Positions 1 to 5,806 of a stretch of 8,317 nucleotides of DNA are shown here, piece by piece. The position numbers and the translations under genes are program-made. Below the pieces are notes generated by a model. That model saw nothing but the letters and a program-made list of their open reading frames with translations, searched no databases and was not told where the DNA came from. How positions within the stretch are numbered: the first letter of the stretch is position 1; every line of letters starts with the position of its first letter. The DNA is from Clostridiales bacterium (GTDB lineage Bacteria > Bacillota > Clostridia > Oscillospirales > Acutalibacteraceae), in contig JAAVYX010000154.1 of assembly GCA_022791355.1 (NCBI GenBank), forward strand, positions 1-8,317, in the 5' to 3' direction.

Positions 1-20
1 GACGAGTGGCCACAAGGAAA

Positions 21-57
21 AAAGCGCGGGAATACTTTGTGTATTCCCAGCATTTTT
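21..57. terminator. Hairpin flanked by A and T tracts, possible bidirectional terminator
   Basis: Arms GGGAATAC (28-35) and GTATTCCC (41-48) pair perfectly around a 5-nt loop. An A run lies on the left (18-23) and a T run on the right (53-57), so it could end transcription in either direction. It may close a gene lying left of the window. It may equally be part of a dispersed palindromic repeat. The flanking sequence cannot decide. Confidence 0.4.
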
Positions 58-140
58 GACGCAGTGGACCCCCTTATGTGTAGAATATAGAATATGACGG
101 CAATTCCGATTTTTCAAACTGCCCCTAGTTTTTTTATTTT

Positions 141-170
141 AAAAACGTCTGTCCGCAGAGCGGGCAGACG
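141..170 (-). terminator. Second intrinsic terminator after the ArsR-type gene
   Basis: An 11-bp stem (146-156 with 160-170, one G-U pair) closes a 3-nt loop. On the minus strand it is followed by a run of five T (complement of 141-145). It lies directly downstream of the terminator at 174-202 and so forms a tandem pair ending the leftward regulator transcript. Confidence 0.65.
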
Positions 171-173
171 AGC

Positions 174-202
174 AAAAAATAGCCGCTTTGCGGCTATTTT
201 TT
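174..202. terminator. Bidirectional intrinsic terminator overlapping the regulator stop codon
   Basis: A perfect 13-bp inverted repeat (174-186 with 190-202) has a GC core, TAGCCGC/GCGGCTA, a 3-nt TTT loop and six A or T on each side. It can act on both strands. The minus-strand regulator's TAG stop (complement of 194-196) lies inside the right arm, so this is the primary terminator of that gene. Confidence 0.8.
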
Positions 203-1087
203 ATAGTATGTAGTGACGATGATGTCCTGATCGTAATCCCCGTAACGCTTGCCGTAAATGGTCAGGCCGCCGGCGGGGTCGGCGTTCTCCTCCACCGAGA
301 CGCGCACATAAAACTGACTGCCTGTAAGCTTTAAATCGTCGATGGTCACATCGGAAATGCGCTCGTCGTCCATATACGACCCGCTGCCGTCTATGCGCAG
401 GGTCTTCAGCAGGCCGTACTGACTGAAGCCCACCGGCCACCAGGAAGGGGAATACCTGCCCCGCCGGTCTCCGAAATTGCCGGGGCTGATCCAATTCCCC
501 ACCCTGATATGGTTGACGGTAAAGGTGATCTGGGAAGGCCAGTCGCTGCGGCTGCCGGGGTGCTCCGAACCCAGCTCCAGGGAAACAGTCAGCTTTTCCA
601 CCCTTCGATGGGAGTCGGTATTGGGCACGATATACTCCACATATCCTCTCTGAAACCAGAGCATTTCGGCCTCGGTCCGGGCCGCGTCCAGAAAGGCCAA
701 GGGATCGTCCATCAAGCCGATAAACTGGTGGTCGCTGATGAGTCCGCAGCTAGGAACGGCCTTGTGCTTGTTATACAGCCCTACCGGCAGGGTGTATTTG
801 ACCGCGCGGCTTTCCGCCCGGCCGGACAGACGCACGGCCAGGTCGGTCTCAGCCATATAGCAGGTGCACTGATTGCCCTTTCCCGCCTGCTTGTCCACCG
901 TCAGAATACCGGCCTCTTCCAGCTGCCGGACATGGCCGGAGACGATGGCGGGACTGATCCCCAGCTGTCCGGCCAACTCCCGCTGGTTGCAGGGATGCTC
1001 GGCCACCAGACGGATGATGTCCAGCCGGGTCTGACAGGCCAGGGCCTTGAATACGGGCAGACAATCGTCCTGTAAAGTGAGATTCAT
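194..1087 (-). CDS. ArsR/SmtB-type winged-helix regulator with extra C-terminal beta-rich domain
   Basis: Predicted cytoplasmic transcription factor of 297 aa. Residues about 8-80 form an ArsR-like winged helix: 'FKALACQTRLDIIRLV' is the dimerisation and first helical part, 'QRELAGQLGISPAIVSGHV' the helix-turn-helix with recognition helix, and the wing ends near residue 77. Typical ArsR proteins are 90-120 aa. The additional 190 residues, starting near 'CGLI' (114-117), are rich in Trp, Tyr and Gly ('DWPSQITF', 'SPGNFGDRRG', 'QYGLLKT', 'YGDYDQDI'). They resemble the conserved C-terminal domain of long ArsR-like proteins seen in Paenibacillus and Clostridia, whose ligand I do not know. Cysteines at 9, 18, 33, 74 and 76 (a C-T-C wing pair) could sense metal or redox state, but the classical ArsR ELCVC metal site is absent. 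The start ATG is preceded by GGGGG about 10 nt upstream. It is divergent from the cytochrome maturation genes, so it may repress them; this is inferred from position. Confidence 0.92.
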   Translation of the reverse strand: MNLTLQDDCLPVFKALACQTRLDIIRLVAEHPCNQRELAGQLGISPAIVSGHVRQLEEAGILTVDKQAGKGNQCTCYMAETDLAVRLSGRAESRAVKYTLPVGLYNKHKAVPSCGLISDHQFIGLMDDPLAFLDAARTEAEMLWFQRGYVEYIVPNTDSHRRVEKLTVSLELGSEHPGSRSDWPSQITFTVNHIRVGNWISPGNFGDRRGRYSPSWWPVGFSQYGLLKTLRIDGSGSYMDDERISDVTIDDLKLTGSQFYVRVSVEENADPAGGLTIYGKRYGDYDQDIIVTTYYKK

Positions 1088-1125
1088 AATTTATGCCCCC
1101 ATTTATTGGCTAAAAACAAACCGCA

Positions 1126-1163
1126 TCTATACATATATTAGCAAAGGCAGGAAAAAAACGCAA
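1126..1163 (-). promoter_or_regulatory. Possible promoter of the ArsR-type gene
   Basis: On the minus strand a TAATAT box (complement of 1135-1140) lies 17 nt after TTGCGT (complement of 1158-1163). Both boxes are only partial matches to the sigma-A consensus, and an alternative -10-like TATAGA overlaps at 1126-1131. The location 40-50 nt before the start codon is suitable. Treat it as tentative. Confidence 0.3.
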
Positions 1164-1180
1164 ACAAAATTAATGGATTG

Positions 1181-1194
1181 GTTAATATATTAAC
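1181..1194. promoter_or_regulatory. Perfect 14-bp palindrome, candidate operator
   Basis: GTTAATATATTAAC is a perfect palindrome located just upstream of the tentative leftward promoter of the ArsR-type gene and about 50 bp upstream of the rightward -35 box. It shares the half-site TTAATAT with the larger palindrome at 1302-1327. That is what would be expected of a dimeric regulator binding on both sides of the divergent control region. Binding is inferred; AT-rich DNA can produce such palindromes by chance. Confidence 0.4.
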
Positions 1195-1245
1195 ATATTT
1201 TTTTTCAAGACGCAATATCCAATACAAAAAAAATCAGAAATACGG

Positions 1246-1274
1246 TTGACGTATGCATGCATATGCGCTAAAAT
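1246..1274 (+). promoter_or_regulatory. Near-consensus sigma-A-type promoter for resB-ccsA
   Basis: TTGACG (1246-1251) and TAAAAT (1269-1274) are each one base from consensus and are separated by exactly 17 nt. The predicted start of transcription is near 1281, which leaves a leader of about 140 nt before the resB ATG. The first 12 bases of the spacer (1252-1263, TATGCATGCATA) are themselves a perfect palindrome, a possible operator between the two boxes. Confidence 0.75.
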
Positions 1275-1301
1275 ATAGTTGATTTAGGTTATTTATCTAT
1301 T

Positions 1302-1327
1302 GCATATTAACCATATGATTAATATGC
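1302..1327. promoter_or_regulatory. 26-bp near-perfect palindrome, candidate 12-2-12 operator
   Basis: Arms GCATATTAA (1302-1310) and TTAATATGC (1319-1327) pair perfectly. The 8-nt centre is also palindromic (CATATG) apart from one mismatched pair, so 24 of 26 positions are symmetric. It lies about 20-45 nt downstream of the predicted resB transcription start, where a bound repressor would block elongation. ArsR/SmtB proteins are known to use 12-2-12 inverted repeats, so the adjacent regulator is the natural candidate ligand. No binding data are available. Confidence 0.5.
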
Positions 1328-1422
1328 ATGGCATGTTTTAAAGCGGCGTGTTTCCTGCGGCGAAGGGCGTCCTTTAAATAGAGCTGTGCGGCAAAGCCGG
1401 CGGCGCGGAAAAGGGGGATGCT

Positions 1423-2172
1423 ATGAAGGTTTACAAATGGATCAATCTGGTGATGACCGCTCTGGTAGCGATCATGCTGGGCTTTGTGCTCGTAGACAGC
1501 TTCTTTTATAAAGAGGCTTTCGCGGGCGGCCGGGGGATGGACGGTATATTCGGCGCGTCCAATTCGGTATGGCTGGTGCTGCTGCTCAGCGCCTTTACGC
1601 TTATCCAAATCATCTGTTTTTTTACGGTAAAGCCCAAGCTGTCGGTTTACCGTATCGGGTTTTATGTGCTGCATATCGGCTTGGTGCTCTTTCTGGCCGG
1701 CTCCTTTTTCTATTATATAGGCGGGGACAAGGCCACCCTGCAAATGCCGGTGGACCCCCGCGGCTCCTACAATCAGTTTCCCCGTATCGAAACGCTGGTG
1801 GAGGGGCAGTCCCTGCGGGAGGCCGAGACTATCACCTTTGATTTCGATTTGGGGGTCTCCGAAATGCAGGTGATCCACTACGATCAGGAAAAGGACGGTA
1901 CGACCGGCGTAAAATGGTACGACGCCAAGCTGATGGTCACCGGACGGACCGAATCCCAGCCCGCTTATTTGGACTGGGCGGTCAACAAGCCCTGCCGGGT
2001 GGGCGGCTGGAAAATCTACCTGATGGGCTACAGCGAGGAAACCCAGTGGGTGACCTTACAGGTGAAAAAGGACCCGGGCGAGCTGCTCTCCCTAGCCGGC
2101 ATCTGGATGCTGCTGGGCGGCGGCGTCATGATGTGCCTAATCAAAAAGCGGAAGGCGGGTGACGAGGCGTGA
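1423..2172 (+). CDS. resB: ResB-type cytochrome c biogenesis protein (compact form)
   Basis: Membrane component of system II cytochrome c maturation, which with CcsA/ResC exports haem and ligates it to CXXCH motifs outside the cytoplasmic membrane. The 249-aa product has hydrophobic helices at about 8-28, 50-69 and 78-100, an extracytoplasmic loop of about 115 residues, and a last helix near 222-241 followed by a KKRK tail. Family signatures are 'VLHIGLVLFLAGSFF' in the third helix, and 'VNKPCRVGGWKIYLMGY' followed by 'LQVKKDPG' before the last helix, as in the C-terminal half of ResB proteins. Bacillus ResB is about twice as long; short forms like this occur in anaerobes. The ATG has AAGGGGG 5 nt upstream. 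The stop overlaps the ccsA start as GTGA, so translation is probably coupled. It probably belongs to the transcript starting near 1281. Confidence 0.9.
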   Translation: MKVYKWINLVMTALVAIMLGFVLVDSFFYKEAFAGGRGMDGIFGASNSVWLVLLLSAFTLIQIICFFTVKPKLSVYRIGFYVLHIGLVLFLAGSFFYYIGGDKATLQMPVDPRGSYNQFPRIETLVEGQSLREAETITFDFDLGVSEMQVIHYDQEKDGTTGVKWYDAKLMVTGRTESQPAYLDWAVNKPCRVGGWKIYLMGYSEETQWVTLQVKKDPGELLSLAGIWMLLGGGVMMCLIKKRKAGDEA

Positions 2173-2963
2173 TAAACGGTCAACTGCCGGTAATCATTAC
2201 CGTCTTTGTCTCGGCGGCCCTGTATTACGCCGCCTTCGGCTTGCACTTTTTAAAGAGCAAAACGGGAACCCTGCTGGCCCGCGTCGTCTGGGGCGCCGCT
2301 TTTGCGGCCAACACCGGCGTGGTGGTCTGCAATTGGCTGGTCAACGGGTATGTGCCCTTTGTGAGCATGTATCAGGTGCTCACCTTTCTGGCCTTCTGCT
2401 TTTTACCCATTTTCCTGTACATCAGCTTTATGTACAAGGGCGGCTGGATGGCCAGATACTTCTGCATCGCTTCGGCCATTTGTATGACCGGCGTAGGGGT
2501 GATGAGCGCCAAAAGCGGCCTGGAGCTGATCTGGCATTTTCCGCCGGCGCTCCAGTCGGTGTGGTTTGTGCCGCATATTCTCTGCTATATGATCTCTTAT
2601 TCTCTTTGTACCGTGGCCTTTATCTTAACGGTGATCAGCTTTTTCGACCGAAATAATATCCAGCGGCTGGACGGCGGGGCCTACAATCTGGTCTGCACCG
2701 CCTTTCCCTTCATGAGCTGCGGCATGTTTTTCGGCGCCATTTGGGCCAACGCGGTCTGGGGCAACTTCTGGTCCTGGGACGTGAAGGAAAATTGGTCGCT
2801 GATCACCTGGCTTTTCTTTATGCTCTACCTCCACTTCCGGCGGCATCAGAGCTTACGGAAATGGTCCAAGCTGTTTTTGGCGCTGGGCTTTGTGGGCGTC
2901 GTGTTTACCATGCTGTTCGTAAACGTCATTGGCAGCGGCTCCCAGCACGCTTATTCCAGTTGA
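2169..2963 (+). CDS. ccsA: Cytochrome c synthase subunit CcsA/ResC
   Basis: Polytopic haem-handling protein that, with ResB, transports haem and presents it to apocytochromes for covalent attachment. The diagnostic WWD signature is present at residues 192-209: 'WANAVWGNFWSWDVKENW'. Conserved histidine candidates for haem are H136 ('WFVPHILCYMISY'), H222 ('LYLHFRRH') and H260 near the C-terminus ('GSGSQHAYSS'). 'NGYVPFVSMYQVLTF' (59-73) also matches the family. At 264 aa it is a short but complete member with about seven to eight membrane helices. The start is GTG, sharing four bases with the resB stop. The upstream AAGGCGG is a weak, distant ribosome site, which fits translational coupling. 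No thioredoxin-like ResA or CcdA is present in the window. Confidence 0.96.
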   Translation: MINGQLPVIITVFVSAALYYAAFGLHFLKSKTGTLLARVVWGAAFAANTGVVVCNWLVNGYVPFVSMYQVLTFLAFCFLPIFLYISFMYKGGWMARYFCIASAICMTGVGVMSAKSGLELIWHFPPALQSVWFVPHILCYMISYSLCTVAFILTVISFFDRNNIQRLDGGAYNLVCTAFPFMSCGMFFGAIWANAVWGNFWSWDVKENWSLITWLFFMLYLHFRRHQSLRKWSKLFLALGFVGVVFTMLFVNVIGSGSQHAYSS

Positions 2964-3005
2964 AACGGCGGGCAGCGCTTATGATCCGCTGCTTTCATGA
3001 AAAAG

Positions 3006-3032
3006 CGGCTTTGCGCATAGCGTAAAGCCGCA
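3006..3032. terminator. Strong hairpin after ccsA
   Basis: A 12-bp stem (3006-3017 with 3021-3032, one G-U pair) closes a 3-nt ATA loop 42 bp past the ccsA stop. Five A precede it, so the T run needed for an intrinsic terminator exists only for minus-strand transcription. For rightward transcripts it may protect or separate the resB-ccsA mRNA end rather than terminate fully. Confidence 0.5.
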
Positions 3033-3098
3033 CGTATCCTATCATACGATTCGCGCCGCACATTTTTGCGAGGTCCTTTGCCCTTTACAAAGCGATGT

Positions 3099-3161
3099 TT
3101 ACGGTTTGGCTTTCAGCCAAACCTCTTCTGGCGTTACGGTTTGGCTTTCAGCCAAACCTCT
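3099..3161. repeat. Tandem perfect 28-bp repeats, each forming a 9-bp hairpin
   Basis: Two identical 28-bp copies (3099-3126 and 3134-3161) are separated by 7 bp. Each contains GGTTTGGCT, a TTC loop and AGCCAAACC, giving perfect hairpins at 3103-3123 and 3138-3158. The 35-bp period is slightly over three helical turns, so tandem binding of a dimeric protein is possible, as is a twin RNA hairpin. ACGGTTTGG recurs a third time at 3365-3373 in the leader of the next gene. Two copies without matching short spacers do not make a CRISPR array. Confidence 0.8.
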
Positions 3162-3165
3162 AGGA

Positions 3166-3183
3166 CCCTCCCATGCGGGGGGG
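3166..3183. other. GC-rich hairpin
   Basis: CCCTCCC (3166-3172) can pair with the seven G at 3177-3183 across an ATGC loop, with one G-U pair in RNA. No T run follows, so it is not a normal intrinsic terminator. It lies directly after the tandem hairpin repeats and before the structured leader of the cytochrome gene. Confidence 0.4.
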
Positions 3184-3199
3184 CAATGCAGAAACCCGT

Positions 3200-3498
3200 T
3201 TTAACGCCGGGGCTTCAGGCCGTCTTTTGGACGTTCATATAAAGACGGGCCGCAGAGAAATTTATGGCGGCGGGCAAGCCTAACCGGCGAAAAGCAGGGA
3301 ACGCTTGCAGCGGCGAACAGGTATGATAACCGGAGTTTCGGTTCCGGCTTCACAGGTAAAAATAACGGTTTGGTCGTTATTTTTATAGACATCGGGAGCA
3401 AGACGCCGGCCCCAGCGCCGGCGTCCCAGCCAAAGACGCGCGGGCGCTGGCGGCGCTTTTCGCGCAGGGCGCGGAAAACAATTACAGGAGGCGATATC
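3200..3498 (+). promoter_or_regulatory. Structured leader before the propeller/di-haem gene
   Basis: This gene-free stretch before the GTG start holds a chain of inverted repeats: 3220-3227 with 3241-3248, 3274-3279 with 3303-3308, two mutually exclusive stems at 3328-3343 and 3330-3347, 3358-3367 with 3375-3384 (ending in five T), and a strong 9-bp stem at 3402-3410 with 3417-3425. Overlapping alternatives followed by a T-ended hairpin are the layout of an attenuator or riboswitch. Some bases at 3272-3330 loosely recall the c-di-GMP-I (GEMM) aptamer, but key conserved positions do not fit, so I assign no class. I see no convincing promoter in the stretch; the TATAAA at 3238-3243 lacks a good -35. 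Confidence 0.35.
3486..3491 (+). promoter_or_regulatory. Ribosome binding site that fixes the GTG start
   Basis: A perfect AGGAGG lies 7 nt before GTG at 3499. The same reading frame is open upstream to a TTG at 3370, but that TTG lies in the loop of a hairpin and has no ribosome site. The intervening codons encode an Arg/Pro-rich stretch in front of the membrane segment, unlike an export signal. The GTG is therefore the better start. Confidence 0.85.
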
Positions 3499-5790
3499 GT
3501 GGAATCCAAGAAGAAAAAGCGGGTACTGGTCGCGGCAACGTCGGTGCTCGCGGTATCGTTCTTCGCCGGGGTGATGACCATTCTGGCGGCGAACGGTAAA
3601 ATCGACCTGAGCGGGGTTCCGGTAGTCGGAAAGGCGGTTGCGTCGCTCACAGGACAGGCGGACGGCAACAGTCAGACGGCCAATCCGGACAGTCCCACGG
3701 CGGCGTATTTAAATGCGAAGGCCACCGCGTCGACGGCCTACACCTCGCCGGCGGACGTCCAGGCATCGGACGACGGCTTCCTTTACGTAGCCGACGAGAC
3801 CGGCATGAAGGTACAGAAGGTCGCCCTGTCCGACCAGAAGATCAAGGCTACCTACGAGGCCGACGACCAAGTACACGGGGTGTACCTGAACGGCGACAAG
3901 GTCTACGCCCTGGTGGGCGGGCTGGACGGTAAGGTAGTGGCGCTGGACAAAAGTCTGAAGGCCCAGGCTACCATCGAGGTCGGCCACACCCCCGTCGCCA
4001 TGACGGTAAAGGGAACCACCGGCTACGTAGCCAATAAGTTTTCCAATGACGTGACCGTGCTGGACCTGAGCGCCAACAAGGCGCTTACCGCCGTCAAGGT
4101 GGAGGGCCGGCAGCCCATGGCCTTACAGCTGGCGGGCGACAAGCTCTTCGTCGCCACCCATCTGCCCAACGATTCGGCCAAGGCCGACGTGGTGTCGGCC
4201 GACGTCTGCGTCATCGATACGGCCAGCAACAAGGTCGCCAAGAATATCCCCATGATCAACGGGGCCGGCGGCGTGAAGGACCTTTGCCTGTCTCCCGACG
4301 GCAAGACCATCTACATAGCCCATGTGCTGGCCCGGTACACCTATCCCACCACCCAGCTGGACCGGGGCTGGATCAACACCAACGCGGTCAGCATTCTGGA
4401 TGTGGCCAAGGAGAGCTTTACCGCCAGCGTCCTGCTGGACGAGGTGGAGCTGGGCGCTTCCAATCCCTGGGGTATCCGGGTGAGCGAGGACGGCAAGAAG
4501 CTGGTCGTGGTCCTGTCCGGCACCCAGGAGGCCATGGTCATCGACCTGGCGGCCATGAACAGTAAGATTAACGACGTGCAGCGGGGAAGCGGCCTGGTGG
4601 CCAGCGTGGACCGCATCGCCGACTATCTGCCCTTCCTGGACGACTGCCGCACCCGTATCCAGCTGCCGGGCAACGGCGCCCGCGCGGTCGAGATCAAGGA
4701 CGGCAAGGCTTACATCGGTCAGTACTACACCGGCGATATCGCCGTTTTGAATCTGGCCGACAATACGGTGAGCGCCATCTCCTTTGTCCAGCAGCCGGAG
4801 GACGACGCGGTCCGCACCGGCGAGCGGCTCTGGAACGACGCTAACTACTGTTATCAGAAGTGGGAGAGCTGCGCCTCCTGTCATCCCGATGGACGGGTGG
4901 ACGGCTTCAACTGGGATAACCTCAACGACGGTTTGGGCAATCCCAAGAGCGCCAAGAGTATGCTCTATTCCCACCGCACTCCGCCGGTGATGGTGACCGG
5001 TATCCGCGCCTCCGCCGAGGTGGCCGTGCGGGCCGGTATGAAGTTCATCCAGTTTAACACCATGGACGAGGCTGGATTGACCGCCATCGACGAGTACATG
5101 AAGAGCCTGCAGCCCGAGCCCAGTCCCTATCTCAACCGGGACGGCAGCCTGACCGATTCGGCCAAGCGGGGCAAGGTGCTCTTTGAGGCTAACTGCGCCT
5201 CCTGTCATCCCGCGCCGCTGTATACCGATATGAAGACCCATGATATCGGCACCAACAACGACGTAAACTGGGAGAACCGCGCTTTCGACACCCCCACCAT
5301 GGTGGAGGTATGGCGGACCGGCCCCTGGAATCACGACGGCTCGGTCAACGACCTGCGGGAGATCATCAAGCGGGACGCGCCCTCTTTAAGCGACGCTGAG
5401 GTGGAGGATTTGTTCAACTACGTCATGTCTATCGGCGACGAGGGCGAGGATTACGGCGTAGAGCAGATTTTCGGTAAGGACGCCAATGGCGAGGATCTGT
5501 ACAGCGCCTTAAAGCCGGGCAGCACCCTGACCTCCTTTACGGTGCGCCGGCAACAGGAGGACGCGGGCAAGGCCAAGGTGAAATTCGATATCTGCGATAA
5601 AAACGGCAAGAGTCTGGTCAAGGCGGTGGAGAAGGAGCTGGGCGACGTCGCCTTTAACCGTTCGGTCTCGATAGACCTCTCCAATATGAAGGTTCCCGCC
5701 AATCTGGCCGAGGGCTCCTACATCAAGGTCACGATCACCGACGCCGCCTCCGGCGAGGCTGTGGCCAGCGATCTGATCATCAAGTATTAA
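3499..5790 (+). CDS. Exported YVTN beta-propeller / di-haem cytochrome c peroxidase-like fusion
   Basis: Predicted extracytoplasmic protein of 763 aa from the GTG start. Residues 1-32 have a lysine-rich head (KKKKR) and one hydrophobic helix: a signal peptide or membrane anchor. After a Ser/Ala-rich linker, residues about 80-435 contain six or seven YVTN-type propeller blades, e.g. 'GTTGYVANKFSNDVTVLDLS', 'LSPDGKTIYIAH' and 'KAYIGQYYTGDIAVLNL'. Residues about 437-650 are a MauG/cytochrome-c-peroxidase-like di-haem domain with CASCH at 458-462 ('CASCHPDGRVDG') and at 566-570. The latter is followed by 'FDTPTMVEVWRTGPWNHDGS' and 'LSDAEVEDLFNYVMSI', as in that family. Residues 651-763 look like an Ig-like beta-sandwich. 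ResB and CcsA upstream would attach the haems. The next gene starts 16 bp downstream, so the two are probably co-transcribed. The combination corresponds to the beta plus gamma subunits of hydrazine synthase, but function is unproven; a peroxidase or electron-transfer role is the main alternative. Confidence 0.93.
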   Translation: MESKKKKRVLVAATSVLAVSFFAGVMTILAANGKIDLSGVPVVGKAVASLTGQADGNSQTANPDSPTAAYLNAKATASTAYTSPADVQASDDGFLYVADETGMKVQKVALSDQKIKATYEADDQVHGVYLNGDKVYALVGGLDGKVVALDKSLKAQATIEVGHTPVAMTVKGTTGYVANKFSNDVTVLDLSANKALTAVKVEGRQPMALQLAGDKLFVATHLPNDSAKADVVSADVCVIDTASNKVAKNIPMINGAGGVKDLCLSPDGKTIYIAHVLARYTYPTTQLDRGWINTNAVSILDVAKESFTASVLLDEVELGASNPWGIRVSEDGKKLVVVLSGTQEAMVIDLAAMNSKINDVQRGSGLVASVDRIADYLPFLDDCRTRIQLPGNGARAVEIKDGKAYIGQYYTGDIAVLNLADNTVSAISFVQQPEDDAVRTGERLWNDANYCYQKWESCASCHPDGRVDGFNWDNLNDGLGNPKSAKSMLYSHRTPPVMVTGIRASAEVAVRAGMKFIQFNTMDEAGLTAIDEYMKSLQPEPSPYLNRDGSLTDSAKRGKVLFEANCASCHPAPLYTDMKTHDIGTNNDVNWENRAFDTPTMVEVWRTGPWNHDGSVNDLREIIKRDAPSLSDAEVEDLFNYVMSIGDEGEDYGVEQIFGKDANGEDLYSALKPGSTLTSFTVRRQQEDAGKAKVKFDICDKNGKSLVKAVEKELGDVAFNRSVSIDLSNMKVPANLAEGSYIKVTITDAASGEAVASDLIIKY

Positions 5791-5806
5791 GGAAAGGAGA
5801 ACGGAA

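Noticed and set aside
1..90. Plus-strand frame open from the left edge to a TAG at 88-90 (29 codons)
   Set aside because: It runs straight through the perfect hairpin at 28-48 and its A/T tracts, has no recognisable domain and no visible start; more likely non-coding repeat or terminator sequence.
3099..3161. CRISPR array
   Set aside because: Only two repeats with a 7-bp gap and no spacer series; the repeat is a perfect hairpin rather than a CRISPR repeat.
3266..3335. c-di-GMP-I (GEMM) riboswitch
   Set aside because: GGGCAAGCC, GGGAACGC and GGTATGATAACC loosely recall it, but conserved bases such as the GCAAAGCC segment and the tetraloop-receptor layout do not fit; kept only as a hypothesis.
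3370..3498. Upstream extension of the propeller/di-haem gene to TTG at 3370
   Set aside because: No ribosome site, start codon within a hairpin loop, and an Arg/Pro-rich extension that would bury the export signal. GTG at 3499 with perfect AGGAGG is better.
4123..5334. Long minus-strand open frame opposite the propeller/di-haem gene
   Set aside because: It lies antisense to a gene with clear domains and CXXCH motifs. Its low-complexity Gly/Val/His composition is the usual antisense shadow of GC-rich codons.
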